Below, in pieces: positions 33,291 through 44,906 of a DNA stretch of 64,000 bases (positions are counted from its first letter, which is position 1; every line of letters starts with the position of its first letter). The notes beneath the pieces are model-generated. The model was not told where the DNA came from and made no database searches. It saw only the letters and a program-made list of their open reading frames with translations. The translations under genes were made by a program, and so were the position numbers. Source of the DNA: Datisca glomerata (Eukaryota; Streptophyta; Magnoliopsida; Cucurbitales; Datiscaceae); contig QANY01002976.1 in the NCBI GenBank assembly GCA_003255025.1, positions 2,650,615-2,714,614 on the forward strand, written 5' to 3'.

Positions 33291-33657
33291 TGTTAGTTTT
33301 AAAGATTAAAAAAACAGAGGACTGAACTGTACAAGATCAAGGAAATGTAGAGAAAGTTTTACGGAATGCAAAACAGAGAATTCCGCTTGAATTTGATGCA
33401 AAAGCTTACAATATATAGAAAGAAAAGGAACAATCTAGTAGGCTATAGTCAATCCATGAACTGAAATATGTGGTTAACAAACCAACAACTTCCTAAAGAC
33501 TAGGACAACCACAATTTAACAAAACAAATAAACTAAAGCAGAGCAGTACATGTTGACATAGTTCAACAACTATAAAGAACATGTGGACATGTTTACATAA
33601 AACAAATCTCTAACACCTAGGTAAATTTTTTGCAATCCTAAAAGCAGCAAACTAACA
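33291..33657 (-). repeat. Copia F 3' LTR
   Basis: 367 bp from TGTTAGTTTTAAAG to GCAAACTAACA on the + strand. It differs from the right LTR by roughly 8 percent, plus small indels, by eye, so the insertion is moderately old. Confidence 0.9.
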
Positions 33658-33689
33658 CTCATCCTTGCTTTAGGAGCTGCAAACACCGA

Positions 33690-34448
33690 GTTTTGTTCTC
33701 AGAAATTCAAACTTGCCAACTCCCAATGGCTTTGTGAAAATATTGCAACCTGATTTTCTGTTTGGCAGAAGACAAGAACAATAGCTCCATTTTTCTATAC
33801 TTCCCTTAAGAATAACAACTTAATATTAAAGTGCTTAGTTTTCCCATGAAACACAGGATTTTGAGAGATTGCAGTAGCAGCTTGGTTATCAACAAGAATC
33901 TCTGTACTTTCCTCCTGCTCCAAGTTAAGATCAATTAAAATTTTCCTCAGCCACAAAGCTTGATTAATAGCGGCTGTTGCAGCAACAAATTCTGCTTCAA
34001 CAGTGGATTGAGCTACAGTTTCTTATTTTTTCGAGCTCCATGAGAAAACACCAAAACCATATGTGAAACAGTAGCCCGAAGTTCTTTTCATATCATCAAT
34101 GGAACCTCCCCAATCGCTATCTGAGAAACCGACCAGCTTGAACTCTTTTCTCCTCGTAAATTTAATGCCAAAATCACATGTCCCTTTCACATATCTAAGC
34201 ACCCTCTTTGCACCCTTGAGATGCCATTCACTTGCACAATGCATAATCTGAGACACAATGCTAACAACATTCAATATGTCCGGCCGAGTTGCTGTGAGAT
34301 ACATCAAGCAACCTCAGGCTTCTGAAATTTTCCTGATCAATCTTCTCTGTTCCATCTTCTTTACAAAGCTTCTCCTTTGAGTTCATTGGAGTGTTCATTT
34401 CTTTGCATTCTTCCCGTTTAAACTTCTTTAGAATCTCCTTGGCATATT
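33690..34448 (-). pseudogene. Copia F RNase H segment
   Basis: It reads MMYLTATRPDILNVVSIVSQ, GAKRVLRYVKGTCDFGIKF and GFSDSDWGGSIDDMKRTSGY, then a stop at 34023, then EAEF, LVDNQAA and [10 protein letters not shown]. This is the Copia RNase H pattern (SDSDWGG, DNQAA, TKH). The polyprotein frame is broken by several stops. Confidence 0.8.
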
Positions 34449-34655
34449 TGTAGAAATGAACCTGTTGGTTCTGATCTTGGATGGAAAAATGATGAGCTTC
34501 AGAGATGATGAACCTTTCTGGTTCTGATCTTTTATTGAAGAAAAAATTATGTTTGTTTACAATGAGGGATGATGTATATATACAAATGATTCTAACGGTT
34601 GCCTATGATCTCCTATGATTCCAACGGATGCCTACTTGTAGCTTGAAATCATTTT

Positions 34656-35282
34656 TTACCAGAAATGGTTAGACACCCACTGTGTTTGGGAAAGTCTTTG
34701 TTCTGCTTCCCTCTTTTGCCTATGATGAAGATTTTCTTCTGAGGCTGCAGCTTTTCTTTCTTCAACACTCCCCCTCAAGTTGGGTTCGTATAGGTTGATC
34801 GAACCTAACTTGTCAAGTATTCTTTGGAGGTTATTTTTGTCAAGGGCTTTGGTGAAGATGTCGGCTAGCTGGTCTTCACTACGTACAAAGGGAATGGTGA
34901 TTTCTCCAGACTGTACTTTCTCTCTTATGAAATGACAGTCCACTTCAATATGTTTGGTTCTCTCATGAAAAATGGGGTTCATTGCAATATGACATGCTGC
35001 TTGGTTGTCACAGTGCATCTCTATCGGTTTTCTTATCTCAACCTTCATGTCTTGAAAGAGATGTCTAATCCATGTGAGTTCGCTAGCAGTGGAGGCCATG
35101 ACTCTGTATTCTGCCTCCGCACTTGACCTTGCAACAACAGTTTGTTTCTTGCTCTTCCAGGTCACTAGGTTCCCACCTACAAAGACACAAAATCCAGTTG
35201 TAGATTTTCTGTCGTAACTACCTGCCCAGTCAGCGTCAGTGTATCCAGCAACGGAGTTTGCCCCGGTTTTCTTTGTCCACAT
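34656..35282 (-). pseudogene. Copia G RNase H, long open frame
   Basis: An open frame of 208 codons carries GYTDADWAGSYDRKSTTGFC, MHCDNQAACHIAMNPIF, ERTKHIEVDCHFIREKV and QLADIFTKALDKNN, the complete set of Copia RNase H landmarks. The frame runs on into LTR sequence, ending in SNHFW. It is the best preserved retrotransposon domain in the window, but the upstream polyprotein is missing, so it is not a gene. Confidence 0.8.
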
Positions 35283-36440
35283 CCCTTGGCCGGGAGTTCA
35301 TTTAAGGTATCTGAGTATCCTTTCTGCGGCTGCCTGATGATTTGTGTAGGGTGCATGCATGAATTGACTGATAACGCTAACTGCAAAAGTGATATCTGGT
35401 CTTGTGACCGTTAGATAAATAAGTTTTCCTACTAATCTCTGATATTGGCCTATATCAATTATTGGTTTGCTATCATTCAGTCATATTTTCATGTTGATTT
35501 CCATTGGTGTGCTAGCAGGTTTTTCCCCTATCATGCCTGTTTCTTTTAACAAGTCTAAGATATATTTTCTTTGAGATAGAAACAATCCCTTCTTCGAGTG
35601 AGCTATTTCTATCCCTAGGAAGTACTTTAGTTTTCCTAGATCTTTAATATCGAACTCTCCCTTTAGAAATTCTTGAACACTCCATATTTCATTGTGTTTA
35701 TTTCCGGTGATGATAATGTCATCTACGTAGACTAAAACGATGATGGTGGAGTTGTTCGTGTGTTTGACAAATATAGATGAGTCAGCCGTGCTTTTGACGA
35801 AGTTAATCTTTAAAAGAGACAGGCTTAATTTTCCATATCATGCCCTTGGTGACTGTTTCAGGCCGTAAATAGCCTTCTTTAATCTACATACCAGAGATGG
35901 GTGTGTTGCTTTCTCGTGTCCTGGAGGTAGGGACATATATACTTCTTCTTCCAGATTTCCTTGGAGAAATGCGTTTTTTACATCCATTTGATAGCAGTTG
36001 AGGTTTGTGGCAACGGATAGTAGCACTCAGATTGTGTTCATTTTTGCTATTGGAGCGAACGTCTCCTGGTAATCCACTCCATATGTCTGAGTAAAGCCTT
36101 TGGCAACTAGTCGGGCTTTATATCTCTCGATAGTGCCGTTGCTGTTGTATTTGGTCTTGTAGACCCATTTACATCCTACGGGTTTCTTCCCGCTGGGTAG
36201 TGGGATTATGTCCCAAGTCTCATTCTTTTCCAAGGCTAGGAGTTATTCATTCATCGCCTTTCTCCATTTAGGGTCGAGTTGGGCTTCTTGATAGGTCTTT
36301 GGCTCATCTGTTTCATCAATTTTTTCCAAGTATGCCCTGTGGATGTTAGAGATTTTATTATAAGATAGGAAATTTTGGATAGGGTATAGAACCTGATGGG
36401 ACACGTAGTCTTTTAATCTTGCTGGGGGATGAGTTTGCCT
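35283..36440 (-). pseudogene. Copia G reverse-transcriptase segment
   Basis: Blocks at 36233-36027 ([40 protein letters not shown]) and 36026-35838 ([36 protein letters not shown]) are the RT fingers and palm. A stop falls at about 36027 and further stops lie in 35838-35400, where the YVDD box (complement of about 35716-35727) can still be read. Confidence 0.8.
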
Positions 36441-36610
36441 TGTTGATCTCCTATGATTTCAACGGATGCCTACTTGTAGCCTGAAATCATTTTTTACCAG
36501 AAATGGTTAGACACCCACTGTGTTTGGGAAAGTCTCTGTTCTGCTTCCCTCTTTTGCCTATGATGAAGATTTTCTTCTGAGACTGCATCTTTTCTTTCTT
36601 CAACAATATT

Positions 36611-37480
36611 TCTTCTGATAAATGAAGGCTTCATATTCATTTTGTTTAATTTCCATTCCAAGAAAGAAGGTCATCAATCCGACATCTGTCATTTAAAAAA
36701 ACTCCATCATGTCTTACTTAAACTTCTCCACAATACTTGTTTTGTTTCCTGTCACAAGCAAATCATCGACATATAGTGAGATGATTAGAATGTCATCTCT
36801 ATTATGCTTGACATATAATGTTGATTCAGATAAGCTTTTAGCAAATCCCAAGTTCTGCAAGTGTTCATCAATCTTGCTGTACCAAGCTCTTGGAGCTTGC
36901 TTCAAACTGTTAAGTGCCTTTTTAAGAAGATAGACCTTGTATTCTTCTCCTTCCTTTACATAACCTTCCGGTTGCTCTACATAAATCTCCTCCTGCAGAA
37001 AACCATTCAAGAACGCTGACTTGACATCTAACTATTACACCTTCCAATTCTTTTGTGCTGCAACAGCGAGTAAAAGCCTGATTATGTCGAGTCTAGCAAC
37101 TGGTGCGAAGGTATCTGAGTAGTCAACGTCGGGTATTTGAGCATATCCTTTGACCACGGGCCTAGCTTTATGCTTGTTGATTGAGCCATCAGCATTAAGC
37201 TTGGTTCTGTATACTCACTTGACTCCAATTACCTTTCTATTTTGGGGTCGATTAACCAACTCCCATATTTTATTCTTTTCAATCATGAACAGCTCCTCCT
37301 GCATTGCAGTGATCCAATTTTCATCGGTCTTGGCTTCTTCATAATTTGTTGGTTCACACACAGCAACATTGCATCTTTGGTAAACATCAAAAAGTGGTCT
37401 TGTGCCCTTAGTAGGTCTATCATCTACCATTTCATTACCCCAATCTTCAATGTTGTGATCTGTTGCTTCCAAAATAGGAA
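36611..37480 (-). pseudogene. Copia F reverse-transcriptase segment
   Basis: 37472-37215 gives EATDHNIEDWGNEMVD, NWITAMQEELFMIEKNKIWE and LVNRPQNRKVIGVK. 37010-36714 gives NGFLQEEIYVEQPEGYVKEG, ALNSLKQAPRAWYSKIDEHL and ISLYVDDLLVTGN. The YVDD catalytic box is intact. Stops and a frame change separate the two blocks. The frame continues to FFLGMEIKQNEYEA at 36610, where Copia G is inserted. Confidence 0.85.
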
Positions 37481-38607
37481 GGTTGAGTTTTGGCTCTTTT
37501 TGAGGTTGAATCCATCTTCATTGCATCATCCCAGTTCCATTTTTCATCTTCCATAAAGTGTACATCCCTGCTTATAATAATTTTTCCAGTTTGTGGCTGG
37601 AAAACTTTATAAGCTTTTGCAACCGAGCTCTAGCTGATAAAGATGCCTGGAAGTGCTCTTTTATCTAGCTTGTCTCTTTTGATCTGTGGAACATGAGTGA
37701 AGCACAAACATCAAAATATTTTAAGGAAATTCAGAGATGGTTTATATTCATACTAGACCTCAAAAGGTGTTTATCCCTCACTGCTCTTTTGGGAACCCTG
37801 TTTTGCAAAAATATAGCAGTGTTTGCAGCTTCAGCCCAAAATTGCTTTGGCAAGTTCTTCTCATGTAGCATACATCGTGTCATCTCTAATATAAATTTGT
37901 TTCTTCTCTCACTAACTCCATTTTTTGTGGAGTCTATGGAATGGTTATTTGATGTTGGATGCCTGCCTCTTCACAAAAACGATTGAATGCTTCGGAGTTG
38001 TACTCCTTGCCATTATCTGATCTAAAAGTTTGGATTCTACAGCTACTCTCATTCTCAACTCTGACTTTAAAGTTCCAAAAAACTTGAGCCACCTCTGACT
38101 TCTGCTTCAAAAAGAAATCCAACACATAGGGGTGAAATCATCAATGAATGCAACATAATAAAGACTACCGTTCAAAGAAGGCATTCTTTGTGGGCCAGCA
38201 ATGTCAGTATGAATTAAGTGCAGCTTATTTGTTGCTCTCCATGTTGGCTTGGGAAATGGTCTCCTACTTTGCTTTCCAAATTGACATGCATTGCATTTTC
38301 GAATAAGATCATCAAGTTCTGGAAGATCATTTGCCATCTCCTTAGATTTCATCTGTAGCAGTCCCTGATGAGGATAATGCCCGACCCTCTTGTGCCATAA
38401 CTCAGTGATATTTTCTTTGATTGGGAAAGCAGTTTGCTCCTCCTCCAATAGATTTAGAGCAAATCTTTTTCCTTTCACTTTTACTTTGAAAATATCTTTG
38501 CCATCTGCATCTTTAATAAAGCAACCTTTTTCTTTGAACACGTCTTTACTACCATTTTCAATTAGTTGTGCAACATTTAAAAGGTTTTGATCAGGTTGAG
38601 ATTGCAA
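37481..38607 (-). pseudogene. Copia F integrase segment
   Basis: 38607-38107 carries the GAG-pre-integrase zinc motif (LWHKRVGHYPHQGLL ... CNACQFGKQ) and the first part of the core (LHLIHTDIAGP, YYVAFIDDFT). 38125-37934 carries TFRSDNGKEYNSEAFNRFCE and the catalytic Glu region (EEAGIQHQIT). A frameshift near 38110 splits the core, and later stops follow. Confidence 0.85.
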
Positions 38608-39734
38608 CTGTTCCTTTTACTTTCACAGCTATGTACTTGCCATTTCCAACTCGAACCTTTGATGAACTTGTGTTGCTCAGTTCCCTGAATAGATCCTTGT
38701 TATAAGTCATGTGGTTAGTACAAACACTGTCAATAACCCAGCTCTGACTTGATTCAATGCTTGAGAAACATGTAGCGACGAACAGGTGATCCTCCTCCTC
38801 TTGATCAGCAGTCCTTGCCTCTTCACCTTGTTGTTGATTTCTGTTTTTGTAGATTACAGCTTCATGCCCCATCTGATTACATTGAGTGCACTTAGCATCA
38901 GGTCTTTTCCAGCATCTAAATGGAGCATGGCCCTTCTTTCCGCAGTGTTGGCAAGGTGGATATGATTTTTTCTGATTTTGATTCTTCCCTTTGCATTGGT
39001 AGATACTGTACTTGTCCCATTTCCTTCAAAGTACTTCTTCTTCTTTTTGTTTTTGGCCACGTTTTTATGCTTGGCTACTAAAGCTCCTTCGGTAGTTGTA
39101 TCTTATCTCATCAGTCTTCTTTGTTCTTGTGCTTGCAATGCATTAAGCAATTCTGCCAAGGAAATTTTTTACTGATCCTTAGTATTCTCCAAGGTTGTAA
39201 TTGTGGCTTCATACCTCCCAGGTACGGTGACGAGGATTTTTTCTACAATCCTTAAAATTCAGACCCGAGTAACCTCTCTTTGTTTGCAATTCCAAAAAGT
39301 CTATTTGAATATTCTTTATTTGTCTCAGACTCCTTCATCTTTTCCAACTCGAATTCCCTTATCAAATTCATGACCTGCATTCCTATTATCCTTTCGTCTC
39401 CTACATATTCTTCTTTGAGATAATCCCATATAGACTTGGCTGTCTTAAGGGACATTATTCCTGTGAAAATTGTTGATGTCACCGCAGCAAACAAGCATGC
39501 TTTGGCCTTTGACTTCTTTGTCTTCTTTTCCTTCTGAGCTTTTATCTGTGCCATGGTGGGATTGTTTGGAAGTGCAGGGATTTCATAGTCTTCTTCCACC
39601 GCTTCCCAAAGATCCAAAGCATCCAAGTATGTCTCCATGCGTACTACCCAAATCTGGTAGCTGTCTCCGTCGAACACCGGTGGAGCAATAGAGGAGAAAC
39701 TGGATTCGGCTTTTCCATGACCTGTTAAACTCAC
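38608..39734 (-). pseudogene. Copia F gag and protease segments
   Basis: Gag (39734-39252) begins MSLTGHGKAESSFSSIAPPV and has FDGDSYQIWVVRMETYLDAL and IWDYLKEEYVGDERI, a UBN2-type gag. Two CCHC-like knuckles follow at about 38950-38870 (CQHCGKKGHAPFRC and CTQCNQMGHEAVI, the second lacking its last Cys). The protease (about 38760) reads SWVIDSVCTNHMT, where the usual catalytic DSG is DSV. Stops occur at 39252 and 39110. Confidence 0.85.
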
Positions 39735-39770
39735 ACATAGATTCCTTAAGAAGAGAGCTTTGATACCAAT

Positions 39771-40139
39771 TGTTAGTTTTAAAGATTAAAAAAACAGAGG
39801 ACTGAAGCGTACAAAGTCAAGGAAAAAAAGAAAGTTTTACGAAATGCAAAACAGATAAATCTACTTCAATTTGATGCAAAAGCTTACAATATATAGAAAG
39901 AAAAAGAACAATCTAGTAGGCTATAGTCAACCATGAACTGCAATACGTGGTTAACAAACCAACAACTTCCGAAAGACTAGGACAAACACAATTTAACAAA
40001 ACAAATAAACTAAAGCAAAGCAGTACACGTTGCATAGTTCAACAACCATAAAGAACATGTGGACATGTTTAAGAAAACATAAAACAAATCTCTAACACGT
40101 GGATAATTTTTTGCAATCCTAAAAGCAGCCAACTAACAA
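39771..40139 (-). repeat. Copia F 5' LTR
   Basis: 369 bp, TGTTAGTTTTAAAG to GCCAACTAACA on the + strand. The primer-binding site complementary to initiator tRNA-Met lies immediately to its left. Confidence 0.9.
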
Positions 40140-40398
40140 ACTTCATGAGTTCAACCCTGAGCTAGTTTGGTGGGAATTCAATTCTCCAAATTGTGGGGAG
40201 TAGGAAATTAATGTAAATTGATTACCTTACACAAACTTTTGTCTGAAAAGTATAATTATCCTTCCCCTTCTTCACTCTTATGAGCTCCATCTTATAAGCA
40301 AAGTGGATTTTTAAATACAAACGTCCATTTTTAGTGGGGTTCTTCTCTCCATCTTAGACAAAACTACCTCTTCCTCTCTCCTCCATGTTTAGTTGTCT
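40140..40398. other. Spacer between Copia F and Copia E
   Basis: No element or gene is recognised in these 259 bases. The last five (TGTCT, 40394-40398) are the left target duplication of Copia E. Confidence 0.6.
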
Positions 40399-40699
40399 TG
40401 TTGAAGAAAGAGAAGCAGAAAGTACAGCCTCAGAAGAAAAATCTTCATCACAGGCAAAAAAGGGAAGCAGAACAGAGACTTTTACCACAGACAGTGGGTG
40501 TCTAACCATTTCTGGTAAAAAACGATCATAGGCATCAGTAGGCATCCGTTGGAGATCATAGACAACCGTTAGAGATTATATGTATATATACATCACTTAC
40601 TCATTGTAAAGTATACGTATTTTCTCAATAAGAAATCAGAACCAGAGGCTCATCATCTTTCTTTAAAGATCAGAACACTAAAGGTTCATCATTTCTACA
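40399..40699 (+). repeat. Copia E 5' LTR
   Basis: 301 bp. It contains a TATA-like stretch (tatatgtatatatacatc) about two thirds along, a probable transcription start region. Confidence 0.92.
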
Positions 40700-40742
40700 T
40701 GGTATCAGAGCAACGATTCTGAGAACCAACACATACAACAGT

Positions 40743-41770
40743 ATGGCAGAACCATCAACCTCCGGTTAGCTTCACCACCACGACACCAATTCCAGACTGA
40801 CCTCCATCCTGCTCACTGGCCACAACTACATACCATGGGTTAGGGCGGCTCGGGTGAGCCTGAAAGGAAGAGGCAGACTGGGTTTCGTGGACGGCAGTAA
40901 GCCAAGACCAGACCGAAACTCAGAGGAATGGGACATCATGGACAGCCAGGTAATGACCTGGATAACTAATTCAATAGACTAAAAATTCAGTGAAATCTTT
41001 TGTTTTTGTGAAACGGGACAGGAACTCTGGGAAGAAATCCGGAGCAATTATTGTGAACAAAATAATTTCGCGCAAGTCTTTGAACTTAAACGAGAGATCT
41101 CCCAAGCAAAACAGGGGGACAGATCAGTACCGGAGTTGACCGGGTTTTTAAAATCTAAGTTCAAAGAACTTGAAACCCTAAGACTGATGACCACTGACTT
41201 GAAGGAACTCCAAGAGTGGGCTGAACAGGATATGGTGTTCCATTTCTTGATGACTCTCGACTCAAGCTACGAGGCATTCCGGGCTCAGATCTTGATGTCG
41301 ACGGAGAAGCCAAATTTTGCCACGGTCTCAGCCATGGTTCAAAGAGAAGGGAACACCCACGACCGGTGTTGGAACCTGCACCCTCATCTCTGGCAGAACC
41401 AGAGAAGGTTCTAGAAGGAGCGCGGGAATGACGAGCGAGGGGGCTGCGCGAAGAATGAAGAGCGAGGGGGCTCCGCGAAGACATTCCCCTTTTATACCGA
41501 GGGCTTCAGCGGAGCGGGTTACGGGTCGCGACCCGGACGAGACCGCAGAGCCCACATGATAGACGGACCCGGTTCGGGTAATGGGTACCGACCTGATCAA
41601 ATGGAGGAAATGGACAGATCCGGATCCGTTAGAGCAGATTTGCACACAGACAACAACGCACAGATGACTACACTGCTCAAACAATTCGGAGAATACCTAA
41701 GGTTCATCTATCTGCAATACTGTCAATTATATTTCTAAATCTGTAAATTTTTGTCATAACTTAGAACACT
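40743..41770 (+). pseudogene. Copia E gag segment
   Basis: It starts MAEPSTSG, then a stop, then SRLTSILLTGHNYIPWVRAA and RVSLKGRGRLGFVDGSK, the Copia gag N-terminus. It continues as QELWEEIRSNYCEQNNFAQV and MTGFLKSKFKELETLRLMTT (41136 on), SSYEAFRAQILMS. It then enters a GC-richer stretch (41410-41560) with a short internal duplication of gagcgagggggct. Stops at about 40768 and 40979 show it is dead. Confidence 0.8.
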
Positions 41771-42300
41771 GGATAATAGACTTTGGTGCCTCAGACCACA
41801 TGACTCATAACACAAAAAATCTACACAGTCTCACTAAATTGGAAAAACCACAACACGTGATGGTAGCAAATGGAAATAAAGTTCCAATTTTTGGCATAGG
41901 GTCCACCATACTCTTCACAAAAACCATTAACAACGTACTTTGTCTACCCAATTTTAACTCCAATCTCCTATCCGTCAGTAAAATAACCAAAGACTTAAAC
42001 TGCAATGTTACTTTTTCACCTGACAAAGTAATTTTTCAAGATTGAGTCACCGGGAGAAAGATTGGTGAAGGGAAATTTAGAAATGGTCTGTACTACTTAG
42101 AAGATACCGACAAAACATGCCTTTCCACCTCCAGTACAGTACAAAAAGACAAAATATTACACTGGAGATTCGGTCATCCCTCCGACAAAATCCTAAATAA
42201 ATTATTCGGTTGTAATTCAGACTCTAGCAGTTGCTCAGTCTGCAAACTCAGTCAAAACCCTATTTTTGGGGTATTCCGCTGAGAAAAAGCGGTATAAGTG
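41771..42300 (+). pseudogene. Copia E protease and integrase zinc-finger remnant
   Basis: WIIDFGASDHMTHNTKNLHS carries the protease motif with DFG in place of the usual DSG. The linker VMVANGNKVPIFGIGSTILF follows. LHWRFGHPSDKILNKLF and CSVCKLSQNPIF is the integrase zinc finger. After that the sequence jumps to the polyprotein region well past the catalytic core (42280 on), so the core has been deleted. Confidence 0.75.
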
Positions 42301-42689
42301 CTACAACCCAATAAACCATAAACTCTACATCTCGCGCGATGTACAATTTTTAGAACTAGAATCCTACTATCCAAAGGACCCCGACAACCATAACCACCAC
42401 TAAACGTTTCCGCTTCCTAACAGTATTATTTCCTCCAATATCATAAGACAGGAACAGGATACCGCATCAACCGCGCCTGAGACAACTACCTCAGGGGGAG
42501 CAACTGATGAGGCAGCTGTCGCTGATGAAGCAGTAATCGTAAGAAGGTCAACAAGGCAAACTCAACCCCCAGCAAGATTAAAAGAGTCCCATCAGGTTCT
42601 ATACCCTATCCAAAATTTCCTATCTTATGATAAAATCTCTAACATCCACAGGGCATACTTGGGCAAAATTGATGAAATAGTTTAGCCAA

Positions 42690-43560
42690 AGACCTATCAA
42701 GAAGCCCAACTCGACCCCAAATGAAGTAAAGGCGATGAATGAAGAACTTCTAGCCTTGGAAAAGAATGACACTTGAGATATAATCCCACTATCGAACGGG
42801 AAGAAACCTGTAGGATGTAAATGGGTCTACAAGACCAAATACAACAGCAACGGCACTATCGAAAGATATAAAGCCTGACTAGTCGTCAAGGGCTTTACTC
42901 AGACATATGGAGTAGATTACCAGGAAACGTTCGCTCCAGTAGCAAAAATGAACACGATCCGAGTGTTACTATCCGTTGCCACCAACCTCAGTTGGGAACT
43001 ATATCAAATGGATGTAAAAAACGCATTCCTCCAAGGAAATCTGGAAGAAGAAGTATATATGTCCCTACCTCCAGGACACGAGAAAGCAACGCACATGTCC
43101 ATGGTATGTAGATTAAAGAAGGCTATCTACGGCCTGAAACAGTCACAAAGGGTATGGTATGGAAAATTAAGCTTGTCTCTCTTAAAAATTAACTTTGTCA
43201 AAAGCTCTGCTGACTCATCTATGTTCATCAAACACACGAACAACTCCACCACCATCGTTTCAGTCTACGTTGATGACATTATCATCACCGGAAATAACCA
43301 CGATGAAATATGGAGTGTTCAAAAATTTCTAAAAGGAGAGTTTGATATTAAAGATCTAGGAAAACTGAAGTTCTTCTTAGGGATAGAAATAACTCACTCG
43401 AAAAAGGGACTGTTTCTATCTCAAAGAAAATATATCTTAGACTTGTTAAAAGAAACAGGCATGATAGGGGCAAAACCTGCTAGCACACCAATGGAAACCA
43501 ACATGAAAATATGACTTAATGATAGCAAACCAATAATTGATATAGGCCAATATCAGAGAC
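42690..43560 (+). pseudogene. Copia E reverse-transcriptase segment
   Basis: An open frame of 188 codons (42948-43514) includes [60 protein letters not shown] and FFLGIEITHSKKGLFLSQRK, with the YVDD catalytic box intact. The upstream part (42720-42945) is in frame apart from stops at about 42775 and 42877. The frame ends at a TGA at 43512. Confidence 0.85.
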
Positions 43561-44196
43561 TAGTAGGAAAACTTATTTATCTAACGGTTACAAGACCAGA
43601 TATCACTTTTGCAGTTAGCGTTATCAGTCAATTCATGCACGCACCCTGCACAAATCACCAGACAGCCGCAGAAAGGATACTCAGATACCTTAAGGGAACA
43701 CCCGGTCAAGGGATATGGATGAAGAGAACTGAGGCAAACTCTGTTGTTGGATACACTGATGCAGACTGGGCAGGTAGTTACGACAGAAAATCTACAACTG
43801 GTTTTTGTGTCTTTGTAGGTGGGAACCTAGTGACCTGGAAGAGCAAGAAACAAACTGTTGTAGCAAGGTCAAGTGCAGAGGAAGAATACAGAGCCATGGC
43901 CTCCACTGCTAGGGAACTCACATGGATTAGACATCTCCTTCAAGACATGAAGGTTGAGATAAAAAACCCGATAGAGATGCACTGAACCCCGTTTTCCACG
44001 AGAGAACCAAACACATTGAAGTGGACTGTCACTTCATAAGAGAGAAGGTACAGTTGGGAGAAATCACCATTCCTTTTGTACGTAGTGAAGACCAGCTGGC
44101 CGACATCTTCACCAAAGCCCTTGACAAAAATAACCTCCAAAGAATACTTAACAAGTTGGGCTCGATCAACCTATACGAACCCAACTTGAGAGGGAG
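43561..44196 (+). pseudogene. Copia E RNase H segment with a 31-nt deletion
   Basis: GYTDADWAGSYDRKSTTGFC and ARSSAEEEYRAMAST are present. Compared with Copia G, about 31 bases are missing at 43984, removing the CDNQAACHIAM block and shifting the frame. ERTKHIEVDCHFI and QLADIFTKALDKNN then continue in another frame (44021 on). Confidence 0.85.
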
Positions 44197-44497
44197 TGTT
44201 GAAGAAAGAGAAGTAGAAAGTACAGCCTCAGAAGGAAAATCTTCATCACAGGAAAAAGAGGGAAGCAGAACAGAGACTTTCACCACAGACAGTGGGTGTC
44301 TAACCATTTCTGGTAAAAAATGATCATTGCCATCAGTAGGCATCCGTTGGAGATCATAAGCAACCGTTAGAGATTATATGTATATATACATCACTTACTC
44401 ATTGTAAAGTATAAGTATTTTCTCAATAAGTAATCAGAACCAGAGGCTCATCATCTTTCTTTAAAGATCAGAACACTAAAGGTTCATCATTTCTACA
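44197..44497 (+). repeat. Copia E 3' LTR
   Basis: 301 bp, about 96 percent identical to the 5' LTR by eye, followed by the TGTCT target duplication. Confidence 0.92.
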
Positions 44498-44527
44498 TGT
44501 CTGTAGGCCATGTTCGTCGTCTTCAAT

Positions 44528-44906
44528 CGAGGAAGAAGAATTTGAAGAATAATTTTTGTATATTGATTCTTAATAATTATACATTACATAGTAGGCTTAT
44601 ATATAATTGAAGGAAAAGAATTAGTTAAGCTACAAGACCATGAAGGAATATTATTGTTAGTGATGATTGCACAATCATGCATGCATGAGGAGAATATTCA
44701 CGTGAGAGATGATGAGAGAGATCTAGAGAGGTATTGTGATTGGTTAGGAGAAGCTCCAATCAATGAGTGCTTATTGGAGAGTTTGTTACTGATATTTTAC
44801 ATTTTAAACCAATCATGAGCTGCTTATTTGGATGAAGGAGAACACTGAAGGACAATTTGCACTGTTGGCAGTGCTTACTTGGCAATAATGGGCAATAGTT
44901 TTAGTA
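44528..44906 (-). repeat. Copia D 3' LTR
   Basis: It aligns along its full length with 58772-59159. Shared blocks include gttagtgatgattgcacaat, catgcatg, aaaccaatcatgagctgctt and gcactgttggcagtgcttac. Confidence 0.88.

Larger units (their letters stand above)
34449..36605 (-). mobile_element. Copia G: internally deleted Copia nested in F, related to Copia E
   Basis: Both ends are flanked by ATATT (34444-34448 and 36606-36610), a perfect 5-bp target duplication. Removing G rejoins the F frame around YQKKYAKEIL. The left LTR (34449-34767) is whole at 319 bp. The right LTR (about 36446-36605) retains only about 160 bp, and the primer site, gag, protease and integrase are gone. What remains is the RT ([20 protein letters not shown]) and an RNase H. 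Sequence and protein are close to Copia E. Confidence 0.9.
33291..40139 (-). mobile_element. Copia F: complete-length Copia element with nested Copia G
   Basis: Two LTRs flank an internal region in the order gag, protease, integrase, RT, RNase H, diagnostic of Copia. The primer site (complement ATTGGTATCAAAG, 39758-39770) abuts the right LTR, and a purine-rich tract (complement AAAGCAAGGATGAG) abuts the left LTR. The flanks are gactt on the left and (a)actt on the right, a near-match consistent with a 5-bp target duplication. The RT is interrupted by Copia G at 34449-36605. Without G it is about 4.7 kb. Confidence 0.9.
40399..44497 (+). mobile_element. Copia E: 4.1-kb Copia element with intact ends but no integrase core
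   Basis: Two LTRs of exactly 301 bp begin TGTTGAAGAAAG and end TTTCTACA. Both flanks are TGTCT (40394-40398 and 44498-44502), a perfect 5-bp target duplication. TGGTATCAGAGC at 40700 is the primer site. A purine tract (acttgagagggag) precedes the 3' LTR. The LTRs differ at about 12 sites by eye (about 4 percent), so this is one of the younger insertions here. Gag, protease, RT and RNase H remains are present, while the integrase catalytic region is missing. Confidence 0.93.
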
